A stretch of 12,234 nt of DNA from an uncultured Devosia sp. (GTDB lineage: Bacteria; Pseudomonadota; Alphaproteobacteria; Rhizobiales; Devosiaceae): NCBI GenBank assembly GCA_946481445.1, contig CAMLOA010000019.1, forward strand, positions 1 through 12,234, read 5' to 3'. The position numbers were made by a program, and so were the translations under genes. Shown in pieces: positions 1 through 7,404 of the stretch (positions are counted from its first letter, which is position 1; every line of letters begins with the position of its first letter). Under the pieces are notes generated by a model that worked only from the letters and a program-made list of their open reading frames with translations, was not told where the DNA came from and did no database searches.

Positions 1-322
1 GCCAGCGCTCGTGCAGGCGGTATTCGGCGCCGTCGCTGGCCGGTGTCCGCGCCATGGCGAGCGGTACGATCGCGTCCTGCCGGCGCGTACCGGCCGGAAC
101 GATGGCCGGCGCGAACTGGGTGGACAATGCCATCGGCCAACCGCCGAAATCGCCTACCGTGTCGATCCCCGATGCCAACGCGGCGCTGAGCACGGTGTCG
201 CCCGCAAATCCGTGGATGGTCGTGTCCTCGAGCCGGAACCGCAGGGGGCGCGTTCGATCGATGGACAGGCCGCCCAGCAGGTGTTGACCGTCAAAGACCA
301 GGCGATTGGGTTGACCCTTCAT
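1..322 (-). CDS. Partial oxidoreductase subunit with sarcosine-oxidase-alpha/ferredoxin-like N-terminus (C-terminus beyond window)
   Basis: The minus-strand frame starts at ATG 322-320 and stays open to the window edge, giving 107 residues. A good Shine-Dalgarno (GGGAGG, 334-329) sits 6 nt before the start, and the start overlaps the stop of the upstream gene by 4 nt (ATGA), so the two are translationally coupled. Residues 21-53 (IDRTRPLRFRLED then GFAGDTVLSAALASGI) resemble the N-terminal Fer2_4-type domain of heterotetrameric sarcosine oxidase alpha subunits and related opine, cyanide or hydroxyproline dehydrogenase subunits. No cysteine occurs in the visible 107 residues, so no 2Fe-2S ligand is seen. 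Sarcosine oxidase alpha also has this fold without a cluster. Whether FAD/NAD-binding or aminomethyltransferase-like domains follow cannot be seen. The family-level call is moderately firm, but the substrate is unknown. Confidence 0.6.
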   Translation of the reverse strand, partial: MKGQPNRLVFDGQHLLGGLSIDRTRPLRFRLEDTTIHGFAGDTVLSAALASGIDTVGDFGGWPMALSTQFAPAIVPAGTRRQDAIVPLAMARTPASDGAEYRLHERW

Positions 323-1380
323 TGCGGGCCTCCCGCCTCGGCCACGCCCGACGCGGCCGGATCCCGGTCGCACAGGCGGGCGCCCAGCCACGCGGCTTCC
401 GCGCTGCCGGCCCTGCCGCAGAGCCATCGGGCGATGGCCGGTGCAAAGAAGGCACCACTCATGCCGAAGCCGGCAACGATGTCGGGCCCGGTGCCGCCCA
501 GGCGGCCCACGACGGCCGCGCCATCCCGGCTGTCAACGCGGGTATAGCTGGCCTGGCCGGCCTGGCGCACGATGCGCTCTGCCCCCATGAGGTCGTGCAG
601 GTTCGATGTGAATGTGTCGATGTCGCCCGGTCCCATCGCCGAGATGCCGCGGGCGGGCGGCTGCGTCAGGGTGAGGCGCGTATCGAGCTGGTGCATGATC
701 GGCGCGGCTATGGGCGCCGTCGGTTCGGTGAGGATGGTCGAACAGGTCTCCCGCATGAGGCTGGACGGCCAGCCGGACCGGTCGAGATGCCGCTCCAGCG
801 CCATGTCGCCAACCAGTACGGTCTGGCCGAAGGACATTCCGGGGTCGCCGGGCAATCTGGCGCTGCCATCGGCATTGATCTGGACGAGGGCATGGTCGTC
901 GAGGCGCGTCGCGCCGGTCTGGACGAGCCAGCCGTCGAGCGCGACTTCGAGCTGCGGCCTGTGCAGCAGCACCGCGTCGCGCAGGATGATGCCGTCCCGA
1001 CCTGCGCCGAGGTCACGCGGCGACACACGTTCCGCCGCAATGCCGAAGGCATTGGCCATGTGCCGGACATGCGACAGCGCGGCCTTGCCGTCAGTGCCGT
1101 CGGCGAACAGGATGGGATCGATCCGCGACCAGGCCCGGCGACCACCCAGCTTGCCGATGAGCTTGACGGTCTCCGGAACAAGGCTGGCCAGCAGCGCCCA
1201 GGTTTCCGGGCGGGTGACGACGCCCACCGACAGGTCGACCTCGCGGGCCAGCCGATAGCCCGACTGGCTTTCGCCCTGGAAGGCGACAGACTTTCCGTGC
1301 GTGCCGGCGAGCAGGCCGGCAATCAGGCGGGCCTGGGGCGTGGAGCCCACCACCACGAAGTCGAAGTGCGGAACGCTCAT
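319..1380 (-). CDS. FAD-dependent oxidoreductase-like protein (DAO fold, degenerate N-terminal dinucleotide motif)
   Basis: This 353-residue protein starts at ATG 1380-1378 and ends with TGA 321-319. The start is chosen because it places the first beta strand (FDFVVVG) at residues 6-12, as in DAO-family flavoproteins; no strong Shine-Dalgarno precedes it. The N-terminal nucleotide-binding loop reads GSTPQA (12-17) where GxGxxG is expected, so only the first glycine remains. The C-terminal FAD-proximal motif is better kept: DSRDGAAVVG (283-292) and IVAGFGMSGAFFAPAIARWL (301-320). The length fits DAO beta-type subunits (about 350-420 residues). The 4-nt overlap with a sarcosine-oxidase-alpha-like gene suggests the two act as subunits of an amine or imino-acid dehydrogenase, possibly at the membrane or in the cytosol. 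That role is inference; the substrate is not evident, and loss of FAD binding is possible. Confidence 0.65.
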   Translation of the reverse strand: MSVPHFDFVVVGSTPQARLIAGLLAGTHGKSVAFQGESQSGYRLAREVDLSVGVVTRPETWALLASLVPETVKLIGKLGGRRAWSRIDPILFADGTDGKAALSHVRHMANAFGIAAERVSPRDLGAGRDGIILRDAVLLHRPQLEVALDGWLVQTGATRLDDHALVQINADGSARLPGDPGMSFGQTVLVGDMALERHLDRSGWPSSLMRETCSTILTEPTAPIAAPIMHQLDTRLTLTQPPARGISAMGPGDIDTFTSNLHDLMGAERIVRQAGQASYTRVDSRDGAAVVGRLGGTGPDIVAGFGMSGAFFAPAIARWLCGRAGSAEAAWLGARLCDRDPAASGVAEAGGPQ

Positions 1381-1428
1381 GCCGCCAGCGCAGCCTGTGG
1401 CAATGAGTCCGCCTCACCTGTCCGTGTT

Positions 1429-1460
1429 TTGGTGGTTTTTCGCCGCATTCGGCTTATAGA
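1429..1460 (+). promoter_or_regulatory. Possible promoter for ccmI in the divergent gap
   Basis: The 123-nt gap between the divergent oxidoreductase and ccmI contains the window's most AT-rich stretch (1424-1440). A TATAGA-like -10 lies at 1455-1460. The possible -35 (TTGGTG, 1429-1434) is spaced 20 nt from it, longer than ideal, so the match is weak. The call rests mainly on position before the first gene of the ccm block and on base composition. Confidence 0.25.
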
Positions 1461-1503
1461 TGGCGGACATGAGCCGCCTGGCGGCGTCAAGCGTCTGTGG
1501 CCC

Positions 1504-2589
1504 ATGTTTTTCTGGTTCATCGCTATCGCCGTTACCGCCATTGCGTGCGCTGCACTTTTTTACGCAGCCGGTTCGCGTGCGGTCAACGCGGCCCCGGTCG
1601 AATTGTCCGATCCCAACAGTCATTTTCGCCTGGTACTGGCCGGGATCGAGGCCGACCTGGCCGCCGGGAAGCTGGCAGAGACCGAGGCGCTGGCGGCAAA
1701 GGGCGAACTGGCGCGCGAAGTCTTGCGGGCCAAGGCCGAGGCCGGCAGTGCCGGTCCGGCGGGCCTTTCGTTCGGCCGCTGGCAGCTGGCCATCGGGCTT
1801 GGTGTCATGGCGGCACTCTCGCTGGCCCTTTATGGCTGGCTGGGGCAGCCGGACCTGCCCAGCCAGCCATTGGCGGAACGCACCGACATCGCTGCTCAGC
1901 CGCTTGACCTGGACGCAGCCGTCAGCCGGATCGAGGCGGCACTGGCCGCCAATCCCGCGGACCTGCGCGGCTGGACGGTGATTGCCCCGGCCTATGTCGA
2001 AATGGGCAGGTTCGCGGACGGGGCCAATGCCTATCGCAAAGTGATCGAACTGGGCGGGGCAACGCCAGACCTGCAGACCAGCCTGGCTGAAGCCCTGTTG
2101 CTGGACGCGCGGGGGGCGGGGTCGGACGAGGCGATGAGCCTGCTGCAGGCGGCAGCCGATGCCGACCAGCGCCATGTCATGTCCCGCCTCTATCTTGCTT
2201 CGGAACTGACCGCGCAGGGACGCTACGCGGAAGCGATCCCGTACTGGACGGCGGCCCTGGCATTGGCCGATGGCAACGAGCCCTGGATCGAAGCGGCGCG
2301 GCAGGGGCTTGTGGTGGCAGAGAACGATGGCACCGATCCGGCTGCGGCGCAGGAGGCCGAGATGATCGGGCAGATGGTCGCAGGGCTGGCGACACGCCTT
2401 GCCGAACAGGGCGGCTCGGTTGAAGAATGGACCCAACTGGTGCGCGCCTATCTCGTTCTGGGCGATCCGGCGCAGGCGCAGGCTGCCTTCGACGCGGCGG
2501 TTGCGGCCTATCCCGAGGCCTTCGATCGCGGCGAACTCGATACGCTGGCGCTGGGCGCCGGCCTCACTCTCAAGGGAGAGACCCCATGA
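1504..2589 (+). CDS. ccmI: Cytochrome c biogenesis protein CcmI (CycH)
   Basis: CcmI is the apocytochrome c chaperone of the System I heme-ligation complex; it holds the C-terminus of apocytochrome and passes it to CcmF/CcmH at the periplasmic face. The 361-residue product has two membrane helices (about 3-22 and 93-112) separated by a short cytoplasmic loop with a leucine/alanine/glutamate-rich helix (about 43-80), the usual CcmI-1 layout. A periplasmic TPR region (about 138-250) and a further helical repeat (about 305-340) follow. The frame is open far upstream, but ATG 1504 is chosen because MFFWFIA begins the first helix as in alphaproteobacterial CcmI; no strong Shine-Dalgarno precedes it. 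The stop overlaps the ccmE start by 4 nt (ATGA). It is the first gene of the order ccmI-ccmE-ccmF-ccmH (cycHJKL of rhizobia). Confidence 0.9.
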   Translation: MFFWFIAIAVTAIACAALFYAAGSRAVNAAPVELSDPNSHFRLVLAGIEADLAAGKLAETEALAAKGELAREVLRAKAEAGSAGPAGLSFGRWQLAIGLGVMAALSLALYGWLGQPDLPSQPLAERTDIAAQPLDLDAAVSRIEAALAANPADLRGWTVIAPAYVEMGRFADGANAYRKVIELGGATPDLQTSLAEALLLDARGAGSDEAMSLLQAAADADQRHVMSRLYLASELTAQGRYAEAIPYWTAALALADGNEPWIEAARQGLVVAENDGTDPAAAQEAEMIGQMVAGLATRLAEQGGSVEEWTQLVRAYLVLGDPAQAQAAFDAAVAAYPEAFDRGELDTLALGAGLTLKGETP

Positions 2590-3059
2590 CCATGCCCGCC
2601 GCGATGCGCAGGAAAGGCTGGTCGCGCAAGCAGAAGCGGCTGGCGTTGATCGCCGGGCTTGGCGTGGTGCTGGCGCTCGCCACGGCGCTGGTGCTGGTGG
2701 CGCTGCGAGACCAGATCGTGTTCTTCTATTCCCCGTCGGACGTAGTGGCCCGCGAAGTCACGGCGGGAACGCCGATCCGGCTCGGCGGCCTGGTCGCAGA
2801 AGGCTCCTGGCAGCGGGACGGCCAGGAAAACGCCTTCACCATCACCGATGGCAATACCAGCGTGGCGGCGCACTATACCGGCATACTGCCCGACCTGTTC
2901 CGCGAAGGGCAGGGGGTGGTCGCCGAGGGGGCCATGCAGCCGGACGGATCCTTCAAGGCCACCAACGTGCTGGCCAAGCACGACGAGAACTACATTCCCA
3001 AAGAGGTGGTGGACGCGCTCAAGGCCAGCGGCGAATGGCGGCCGGAGGGTGGGCAGTGA
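2586..3059 (+). CDS. ccmE: Heme chaperone CcmE (CycJ)
   Basis: CcmE binds heme covalently in the periplasm and delivers it to the CcmF/CcmH lyase. The 157-residue product has a basic cytoplasmic N-terminus (MRRKGWSRKQKR), one membrane anchor (about 19-40, LALIAGLGVV then LVLVAL), and an OB-fold domain from about residue 45. The heme-attachment motif LAKHDENYIPKE is intact, with H132 as the covalent ligand and Y136 as the axial tyrosine. The length is typical of the family. The start at 2586 overlaps the ccmI stop, and GGGAGAG at 2574-2580 is a good ribosome-binding site with a 5-nt spacer. ccmF would normally follow almost directly, but a palindromic repeat element lies in between. Confidence 0.96.
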   Translation: MTMPAAMRRKGWSRKQKRLALIAGLGVVLALATALVLVALRDQIVFFYSPSDVVAREVTAGTPIRLGGLVAEGSWQRDGQENAFTITDGNTSVAAHYTGILPDLFREGQGVVAEGAMQPDGSFKATNVLAKHDENYIPKEVVDALKASGEWRPEGGQ

Positions 3060-3072
3060 TTCCGCATGCGTT

Positions 3073-3214
3073 GCCCCACCCCCTCCCAGCCTCCCCCATC
3101 AAGGGGGAGGTGCCGTCCGGTGGGGGTAGCTCGATCGTTCCATTTGGCTCGATCTTGCCATTTGAGTGGAGCGAAACCTCCCCCTCTGATGGGGGAGGTA
3201 GGAGGGGGTGGGGC
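3073..3214. repeat. Palindromic intergenic repeat (MITE/REP-like) inserted between ccmE and ccmF
   Basis: Two 37-nt arms, 3074-3110 and 3177-3213, are nearly perfect inverted repeats of each other, starting CCCCACCCCCTCC on the left and ending GGAGGGGGTGGGG on the right; the base pair 3073/3214 also matches. Each arm also folds alone: 8-bp stem CCTCCCCC/GGGGGAGG at 3090-3097/3103-3110 (5-nt loop) and at 3177-3184/3191-3198 (6-nt loop). The 66-nt centre (3111-3176) is not coding. No target-site duplication is obvious. Similar C-rich/G-rich palindromes are, from memory, dispersed between genes in several alphaproteobacterial genomes, so this is probably one copy of a non-autonomous family; copy number cannot be checked here. 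In mRNA it would form two strong hairpins or one long one and could affect ccmF/ccmH expression or transcript stability. It occupies most of the 184-nt ccmE-ccmF gap. Confidence 0.8.
3130..3164. repeat. Short tandem direct repeat in the centre of the palindromic element
   Basis: Two 17-nt units, 3130-3146 and 3148-3164, share 15 of 17 positions (CTCGATC, two variable sites, then CCATTTG). They lie 18 nt apart in the loop between the two inverted arms. They are distinctly less GC-rich than the arms. They may be an internal feature of the repeat family or a replication slippage product; no function is evident. Confidence 0.6.
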
Positions 3215-3243
3215 CACGAATTCGGCATCAAGGTCGACCTGCA

Positions 3244-5217
3244 ATGAGCATCGAACTCGGCCACTTCGCGCTGATCCTCGCTTTCGCCATCTCGGCCGTT
3301 TCGGCCATTGGCGGCTATGTGTACTGGCGCTCGGGCAATCGTATCGCCCTGGTACTCAGCCAGGGGGCGGTACTGCAATTCGTGCTGGTGGCAGTGGCCT
3401 TCGCCGCGCTGATCCAGGCCTTTGTGACATCCGACTTCAGCCTGGCGCTGGCGGCCAACAATTCCCATTCGCTCAAGCCCCTAATCTTCAAGATTTCGGG
3501 CGTCTGGGGCAATCACGAGGGGTCCATGGTGCTGTGGATCCTGATCCTGGTGGCGTTCGGGGCGATGGTGGCCGCATTCGGGCGGCGCCTGCCCGATGAT
3601 CTGCTAACGCTGGTGCTGGCCACCCAGAGCCTGCTGACGGCGGCGTTCGGTGGCTTCACGCTGTTCACGTCCAATCCGTTCACCCGGCTCTTTCCGGCAC
3701 CGTTCGAGGGCAATGACCTCAATCCCGTGCTCCAGGATATCGGCCTCGCCATCCATCCACCGCTGCTCTATGCCGGCTATGTCGGCTTCTCGATCTGCTT
3801 CTCGTTTGCCATCGGCGCGCTGGTCTCGGGCCGGATTGACCAGGCATGGGCCCGCTGGGTGCGGCCCTGGACCATGCTGAGCTGGACCTTCCTGACCCTG
3901 GGCATCGCCATGGGCTCCTACTGGGCCTATTACGAGCTCGGCTGGGGCGGCTGGTGGTTCTGGGACCCGGTGGAGAATGCCAGCTTCATGCCCTGGCTGG
4001 CCGGCACCGCACTGCTGCATTCGGCGCTGGTGATGGAAAAGCGCAATGCGCTCAAGATCTGGACCGTGTTCCTGTCCATTATCACATTTTCCCTGTCGCT
4101 GCTGGGGACGTTCCTCGTGCGCTCGGGCATCCTGACCTCGGTGCATACCTTTGCCAGCGATCCGACACGCGGACTGGTCATCCTGACGCTGCTGGCGCTG
4201 GTCATCGGCGGCGCCTTCACGCTGTTCGCCATCCGGGCGGCGTCGCTGCGGCAGGGCGGGCTGTTCGCGCCGGTCAGCCGCGAGGGTGCACTGATCCTCA
4301 ACAACCTGTTTCTGGCGACCGCCGTTGGCGCAGTGCTGGTGGGCACGCTCTATCCCCTGCTGCTTGATGCGCTGGCGGGCACCACCATCTCGGTGGGTGC
4401 GCCCTTCTTCGACCTGACGTTTGGGGCCCTGATGGCGCCGCTGCTGCTTGTTCTTCCCTTCGGGCCGCTGCTGGCATGGAAGCGCGCCGACGTGGTTGCG
4501 GCCGCGCAGCGGCTGATCGGGGCGGCCGGGCTGGCGGTCTTTGCCACGATCCTGATCTCGGCGCTGGGTGGTGTTTCGATATCGCTGGCGCCGCTCGGGC
4601 TGCTGCTCGGCTTCTGGGTGGCCTTCGGGGCCATAGCCGAACTCATCGACCGCAGCCGGCTGGGCCGCATCCCGCTAGGCGAGAGCTGGCGCCGGCTGGC
4701 CGGCCTGCCGCGCACGGCCTGGTCGACCGCCATCGCGCATTTCGGCGTCGGGGTGACGGTGCTGGGCATTGTCGCGACGACGGCCTGGGAAACCGAGCTG
4801 GTCACCACTCTCAACCCAGGCGAAACGGCGTCGCTGTCCGGCTACACGATTGCCTTCGACAGCTTCGCGCAGGCGCCGGGACCGAACTACCTGGCCGACG
4901 AGGGGCGCTTCACCATAACCGCCGGCGACGGCAGCACACGGCAGGCCATTGCCGACCGCCGAACCTATGTCGCCAGCGGCATGCCGACCACCGAGGCGGC
5001 CATCCTCACCTACGGTTTCTCCCAGCTCTACCTGCAACTGGGCGAACCGCTGAACGACACCCACGTGGTGCGCATCTGGCACAAGCCGTTCATCACCCTG
5101 ATCTGGATCGGTGCGCTGCTGATGGCGTTGGCCGGCGTGATCTCCCTCACCGACCGCAAGCTGCGCATCGGCCTGCCGCAGCGGAGTGCCCGCCGCCTGC
5201 CGGAGGCCGCGCAATGA
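3244..5217 (+). CDS. ccmF: Heme lyase subunit CcmF (CycK)
   Basis: CcmF is the polytopic inner-membrane core of System I; it accepts heme from CcmE and, with CcmH and CcmI, ligates it to the CxxCH cysteines of apocytochrome c. The 657-residue product matches the usual length (about 640-670) and has many hydrophobic segments. The tryptophan-rich WWD heme motif spans about 233-247 ([12 protein letters not shown]). Candidate heme-ligating histidines are present in expected contexts: H171 ([14 protein letters not shown]), H259 ([12 protein letters not shown]), H301 ([14 protein letters not shown]) and H499 ([13 protein letters not shown]). The start ATG 3244 gives the standard N-terminus, but only a weak AAGG precedes it; an in-frame GTG at 3208, at the edge of the upstream repeat element, would add 12 residues and is less family-like. 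The stop overlaps ccmH by 4 nt. Confidence 0.95.
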   Translation: MSIELGHFALILAFAISAVSAIGGYVYWRSGNRIALVLSQGAVLQFVLVAVAFAALIQAFVTSDFSLALAANNSHSLKPLIFKISGVWGNHEGSMVLWILILVAFGAMVAAFGRRLPDDLLTLVLATQSLLTAAFGGFTLFTSNPFTRLFPAPFEGNDLNPVLQDIGLAIHPPLLYAGYVGFSICFSFAIGALVSGRIDQAWARWVRPWTMLSWTFLTLGIAMGSYWAYYELGWGGWWFWDPVENASFMPWLAGTALLHSALVMEKRNALKIWTVFLSIITFSLSLLGTFLVRSGILTSVHTFASDPTRGLVILTLLALVIGGAFTLFAIRAASLRQGGLFAPVSREGALILNNLFLATAVGAVLVGTLYPLLLDALAGTTISVGAPFFDLTFGALMAPLLLVLPFGPLLAWKRADVVAAAQRLIGAAGLAVFATILISALGGVSISLAPLGLLLGFWVAFGAIAELIDRSRLGRIPLGESWRRLAGLPRTAWSTAIAHFGVGVTVLGIVATTAWETELVTTLNPGETASLSGYTIAFDSFAQAPGPNYLADEGRFTITAGDGSTRQAIADRRTYVASGMPTTEAAILTYGFSQLYLQLGEPLNDTHVVRIWHKPFITLIWIGALLMALAGVISLTDRKLRIGLPQRSARRLPEAAQ

Positions 5218-5657
5218 CCTGGCTGCGCAGCCTGCTCCTGCTGGTGTTGCTGGCCACGCCTGTTGCGGCATTGAGCCCCGATGAGATCCTGCCGGACCCA
5301 GTTCTGGAGCAACGGGCCCGGGATATTTCGGCGGGCCTACGGTGCCTGGTCTGCCAGAACCAATCGATCGACGACAGCGATGCCGAACTGGCGCGCGACC
5401 TGCGTGTGCTGGTGCGCGAGCGGCTGGTTGCGGGCGACAGCGACGAGGCGGTGCTGCAGTATGTCGTGGATCGCTACGGGGAGTATGTGCTGCTCAATCC
5501 CCGATTGGGCGGGCATACGCTCCTGCTGTGGATCGCGGCACCGGCGCTTCTTCTGGGTGGGCTGGCGGTGCTGTGGGCGATGGGGCGGCGGCGGGCGGTG
5601 GCCGAGCCCACGCTGAGCGCCGAAGAGAAATCAGTCCTGGACGAGTTGAAGTCCTAG
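5214..5657 (+). CDS. ccmH: Cytochrome c maturation protein CcmH (CycL)
   Basis: CcmH is the periplasmic thiol-redox subunit that reduces the apocytochrome CxxCH disulfide for heme ligation. The 147-residue product has an N-terminal signal or anchor helix (about 4-20), then the conserved [20 protein letters not shown] segment (42-61) with redox cysteines C44 and C47, and a C-terminal membrane helix (about 102-123) with a short cytoplasmic tail. The length is that of short alphaproteobacterial CcmH without the fused TPR part, which here is CcmI. The start at 5214 overlaps the ccmF stop (ATGA) and has GGAGG at 5202-5206 with a 7-nt spacer. No ccmG follows, so the thioredoxin-like partner must be encoded elsewhere, as is usual where ccmABCDG form a separate cluster. 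Confidence 0.95.
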   Translation: MTWLRSLLLLVLLATPVAALSPDEILPDPVLEQRARDISAGLRCLVCQNQSIDDSDAELARDLRVLVRERLVAGDSDEAVLQYVVDRYGEYVLLNPRLGGHTLLLWIAAPALLLGGLAVLWAMGRRRAVAEPTLSAEEKSVLDELKS

Positions 5658-5676
5658 CCGTCGGGACTGCTTCGTC

Positions 5677-5689
5677 GCACAGGCTGTGC
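5677..5689. promoter_or_regulatory. Short perfect dyad downstream of ccmH
   Basis: GCACAG-G-CTGTGC is a 13-nt perfect palindrome with a single central base, 19 nt after the ccmH stop. The one-base centre makes it a poor RNA hairpin but a plausible binding site for a dimeric regulator. No U-rich tract follows, so it is not a convincing terminator. Function is unassigned, and chance is possible at this length. Confidence 0.3.
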
Positions 5690-5702
5690 CCCATTCGTGC
5701 CA

Positions 5703-5728
5703 CCAACATTGCCAAGGTTTAATGTTGG
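5703..5728. promoter_or_regulatory. Inverted repeat upstream of degP (possible operator)
   Basis: CCAACATT (5703-5710) and AATGTTGG (5721-5728) form a perfect 8-bp dyad around a 10-nt centre. It lies about 80 nt before the degP start and just ahead of the candidate promoter. It is AT-richer than its surroundings and has no T tract after it, so an operator is likelier than a terminator for ccmH. The binding factor is unknown. Confidence 0.4.
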
Positions 5729-5733
5729 CGCAA

Positions 5734-5763
5734 CTTCTCAGAAAGGCGGCACGCTCCATATGT
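5734..5763 (+). promoter_or_regulatory. Candidate degP promoter (weak heat-shock sigma-32-like match)
   Basis: CTTC at 5734-5737 and CATATGT at 5757-5763, spaced 19 nt, each differ by one base from the alphaproteobacterial RpoH elements as I recall them (CTTG and CYTATNT). Heat-shock control of a Do-type protease would make sense. The match is imperfect and a housekeeping promoter in the same stretch cannot be excluded. Confidence 0.25.
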
Positions 5764-5807
5764 AGGCCACAAGCTGTTGAGGGCTTGCCTTAGGAGAATT
5801 ACGCAAC

Positions 5808-7340
5808 ATGCGCTCGACCATTATGAAGCGTACCAGCCGCTGGCTTGGGGCCTCTGCCCTGGCGCTGCTGGTAGGTATCGGCGGTGTCTCCACCGCTTTC
5901 GTGCTGACCGGCCAGGCCGCGACCGCGCAGGTGCAGAACGCCGCCCAGATCACCGTGCCGCAGGCAGCCCAACCGCAGGCGGGCTTTGCCGACCTGGTGG
6001 AGGCGGTCAAGCCGGCCGTGGTTTCCATCCGTGTCGAAGCCGAGGAAAGCGCGGGCAATTTCCAGCGCCGCGGCGGCGAGTTCGAGTTCAACTTCCCCGA
6101 TCTGCCCGAAGGCCATCCCTTCCAGGATTTCTTCGATCAGTTCGGTGACCAGTTCGGCGGGCCCGGCCAGGGTCCCGGTGGCCAGCGCGCGCCCCGCCAA
6201 TACATGGCGGCCGGCTCCGGCTTCGTCATCTCGGCCGACGGCTACGTCGTGACCAACAACCACGTGGTTGCCGATGCCACCAAGGTCACTGTCGTGTTTG
6301 ACGACGGCAGCGAGCAGGTGGCCGAAATCGTCGGCACCGACGAACGCACCGATCTTGCGGTGCTCAAGATCGAGGGCACGGACCTGCCCTTCGTGAACTT
6401 CGAGACCGAATCCAGCCGGGTGGGCGACTGGGTGGTTGCCGTGGGCAATCCCTTCGGCCTGGGCGGCACGGTGACGGTTGGCGTCATTTCCGGTTCCGGC
6501 CGCAATATCGGCGGATCGAACTATGGCGACTTCCTGCAGATCGACGCAGCCGTGAATACCGGCAATTCCGGTGGCCCCGCCTTCAATACCAAGGGTGAAG
6601 TCGTGGGCGTCAACACCGCCATCTATTCGCCCAATGGCGGCAATGTCGGCATTGCCTTCGCGATCCCGGCGGCGACCGTAAAGGGCATCGTCCAGCAGCT
6701 GATCGAGGATGGCTCGGTGACCCGCGGCTATCTGGGTGTCGGCATCCAGGACGTGACGCGCGACATCGCCAACGGCGTCGGCCTTGACAACGCCAAGGGC
6801 GCCATCGTCAGCAATATCGCCGAAGACGGCCCTGCCGGTCCTGCCGGCGTCCGCTCGGGCGATATCATCACCGCCGTGGATGGCGATCCCATCGACGACG
6901 CGCTCGACCTCAGCCGCACCATTGCCGGCAAATCCCCCGATAGCTCGGTGGAACTGACGATCTGGCGCGACGGTGCCGAGACCACCGTTTCGGTCACGCT
7001 GGGTACGCTCAACGAGGAAGCTGCGGCTCCGGGTGAACCGACCCCGCCGACCCCGCCGGCCGAAATCCCCAGCGAGACCAGTGTTGGCCTGACCCTGGTG
7101 CCCAATGCCGATGGTTCGGGTGGCCTGCTGGTGCAGGATGTCGATCCTGAATCGGCCGCCGCCGAGAAGGGTCTGGCCGTCGGCGACACCATCCTTGAGG
7201 TCGACAACAAGGCCGTCAACAGCCTCGCCGATTTCGAGGGCGCGATCGAGGGTGTCCAGTCCAAGGGCCTCAATACCGCCTTGGTCAAGGTCGAACGCGA
7301 CGGCAATGCCCGCTTCATCGGCCTGCCGCTGAGCGAGTAA
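5808..7340 (+). CDS. degP: Periplasmic serine endoprotease DegP/HtrA (Do family)
   Basis: DegP degrades or refolds damaged proteins in the periplasm. The 510-residue product has a signal peptide (basic start, hydrophobic core about 13-33, likely cleavage after ATA at residue 40). A trypsin-like domain follows with an intact triad: H152 (VTNNHVVAD), D182 (ERTDLAVLKIE) and S254 (NTGNSGGPAFN). A phenylalanine/glycine-rich LA-type loop (about 90-130) precedes it. Two PDZ domains (about 307-397 and 424-506) are joined by a glutamate/proline-rich linker (403-423). The length and two-PDZ layout fit Do proteases rather than single-PDZ DegS. ATG 5808 is chosen because AGGAGA lies at 5792-5797 with a workable spacer; ATG 5823 is in frame but too far from it. 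It sits 150 nt after ccmH, as known for rhizobial degP next to cycHJKL, and is probably transcribed from its own promoter. Confidence 0.95.
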   Translation: MRSTIMKRTSRWLGASALALLVGIGGVSTAFVLTGQAATAQVQNAAQITVPQAAQPQAGFADLVEAVKPAVVSIRVEAEESAGNFQRRGGEFEFNFPDLPEGHPFQDFFDQFGDQFGGPGQGPGGQRAPRQYMAAGSGFVISADGYVVTNNHVVADATKVTVVFDDGSEQVAEIVGTDERTDLAVLKIEGTDLPFVNFETESSRVGDWVVAVGNPFGLGGTVTVGVISGSGRNIGGSNYGDFLQIDAAVNTGNSGGPAFNTKGEVVGVNTAIYSPNGGNVGIAFAIPAATVKGIVQQLIEDGSVTRGYLGVGIQDVTRDIANGVGLDNAKGAIVSNIAEDGPAGPAGVRSGDIITAVDGDPIDDALDLSRTIAGKSPDSSVELTIWRDGAETTVSVTLGTLNEEAAAPGEPTPPTPPAEIPSETSVGLTLVPNADGSGGLLVQDVDPESAAAEKGLAVGDTILEVDNKAVNSLADFEGAIEGVQSKGLNTALVKVERDGNARFIGLPLSE

Positions 7341-7348
7341 GATCCGAG

Positions 7349-7375
7349 GGCCCCGGGGGATTCGCCCCCGGGGCC
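7349..7375 (+). terminator. Strong GC hairpin after degP (terminator or attenuator)
   Basis: An 11-bp perfect stem, GGCCCCGGGGG (7349-7359) paired with CCCCCGGGGCC (7365-7375), closes a 5-nt loop (ATTCG) starting 9 nt after the degP stop. The tract after it (TCCATCACAACC) is not U-rich, so Rho-independent release would be weak. It may only partly terminate, or protect the 3' end of degP mRNA, allowing some read-through to the response regulator 30 nt downstream. Confidence 0.65.
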
Positions 7376-7404
7376 TCCATCACAACCTTCCGGAGAGCGT
7401 CGCG

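Noticed and set aside
322..1503. Upstream extension of the ccmI frame to ATG 322
   Set aside because: This extension is antisense to the flavoprotein gene, and CcmI homology begins with the membrane helix at ATG 1504.
1414..2436. A 340-codon minus-strand open frame opposite ccmI
   Set aside because: Antisense shadow of ccmI; no recognisable domain, and ccmI is well supported by its membrane helices, TPR region and operon position.
3073..3214. The palindromic repeat as a CRISPR fragment or classical intrinsic terminator
   Set aside because: There are only two inverted arms and no regularly spaced direct repeats with spacers, and no U tract follows either hairpin.
3604..4146. A 180-codon minus-strand open frame opposite ccmF
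   Set aside because: Overlaps the most conserved part of CcmF, including the WWD motif; low-complexity charged composition typical of an antisense frame.
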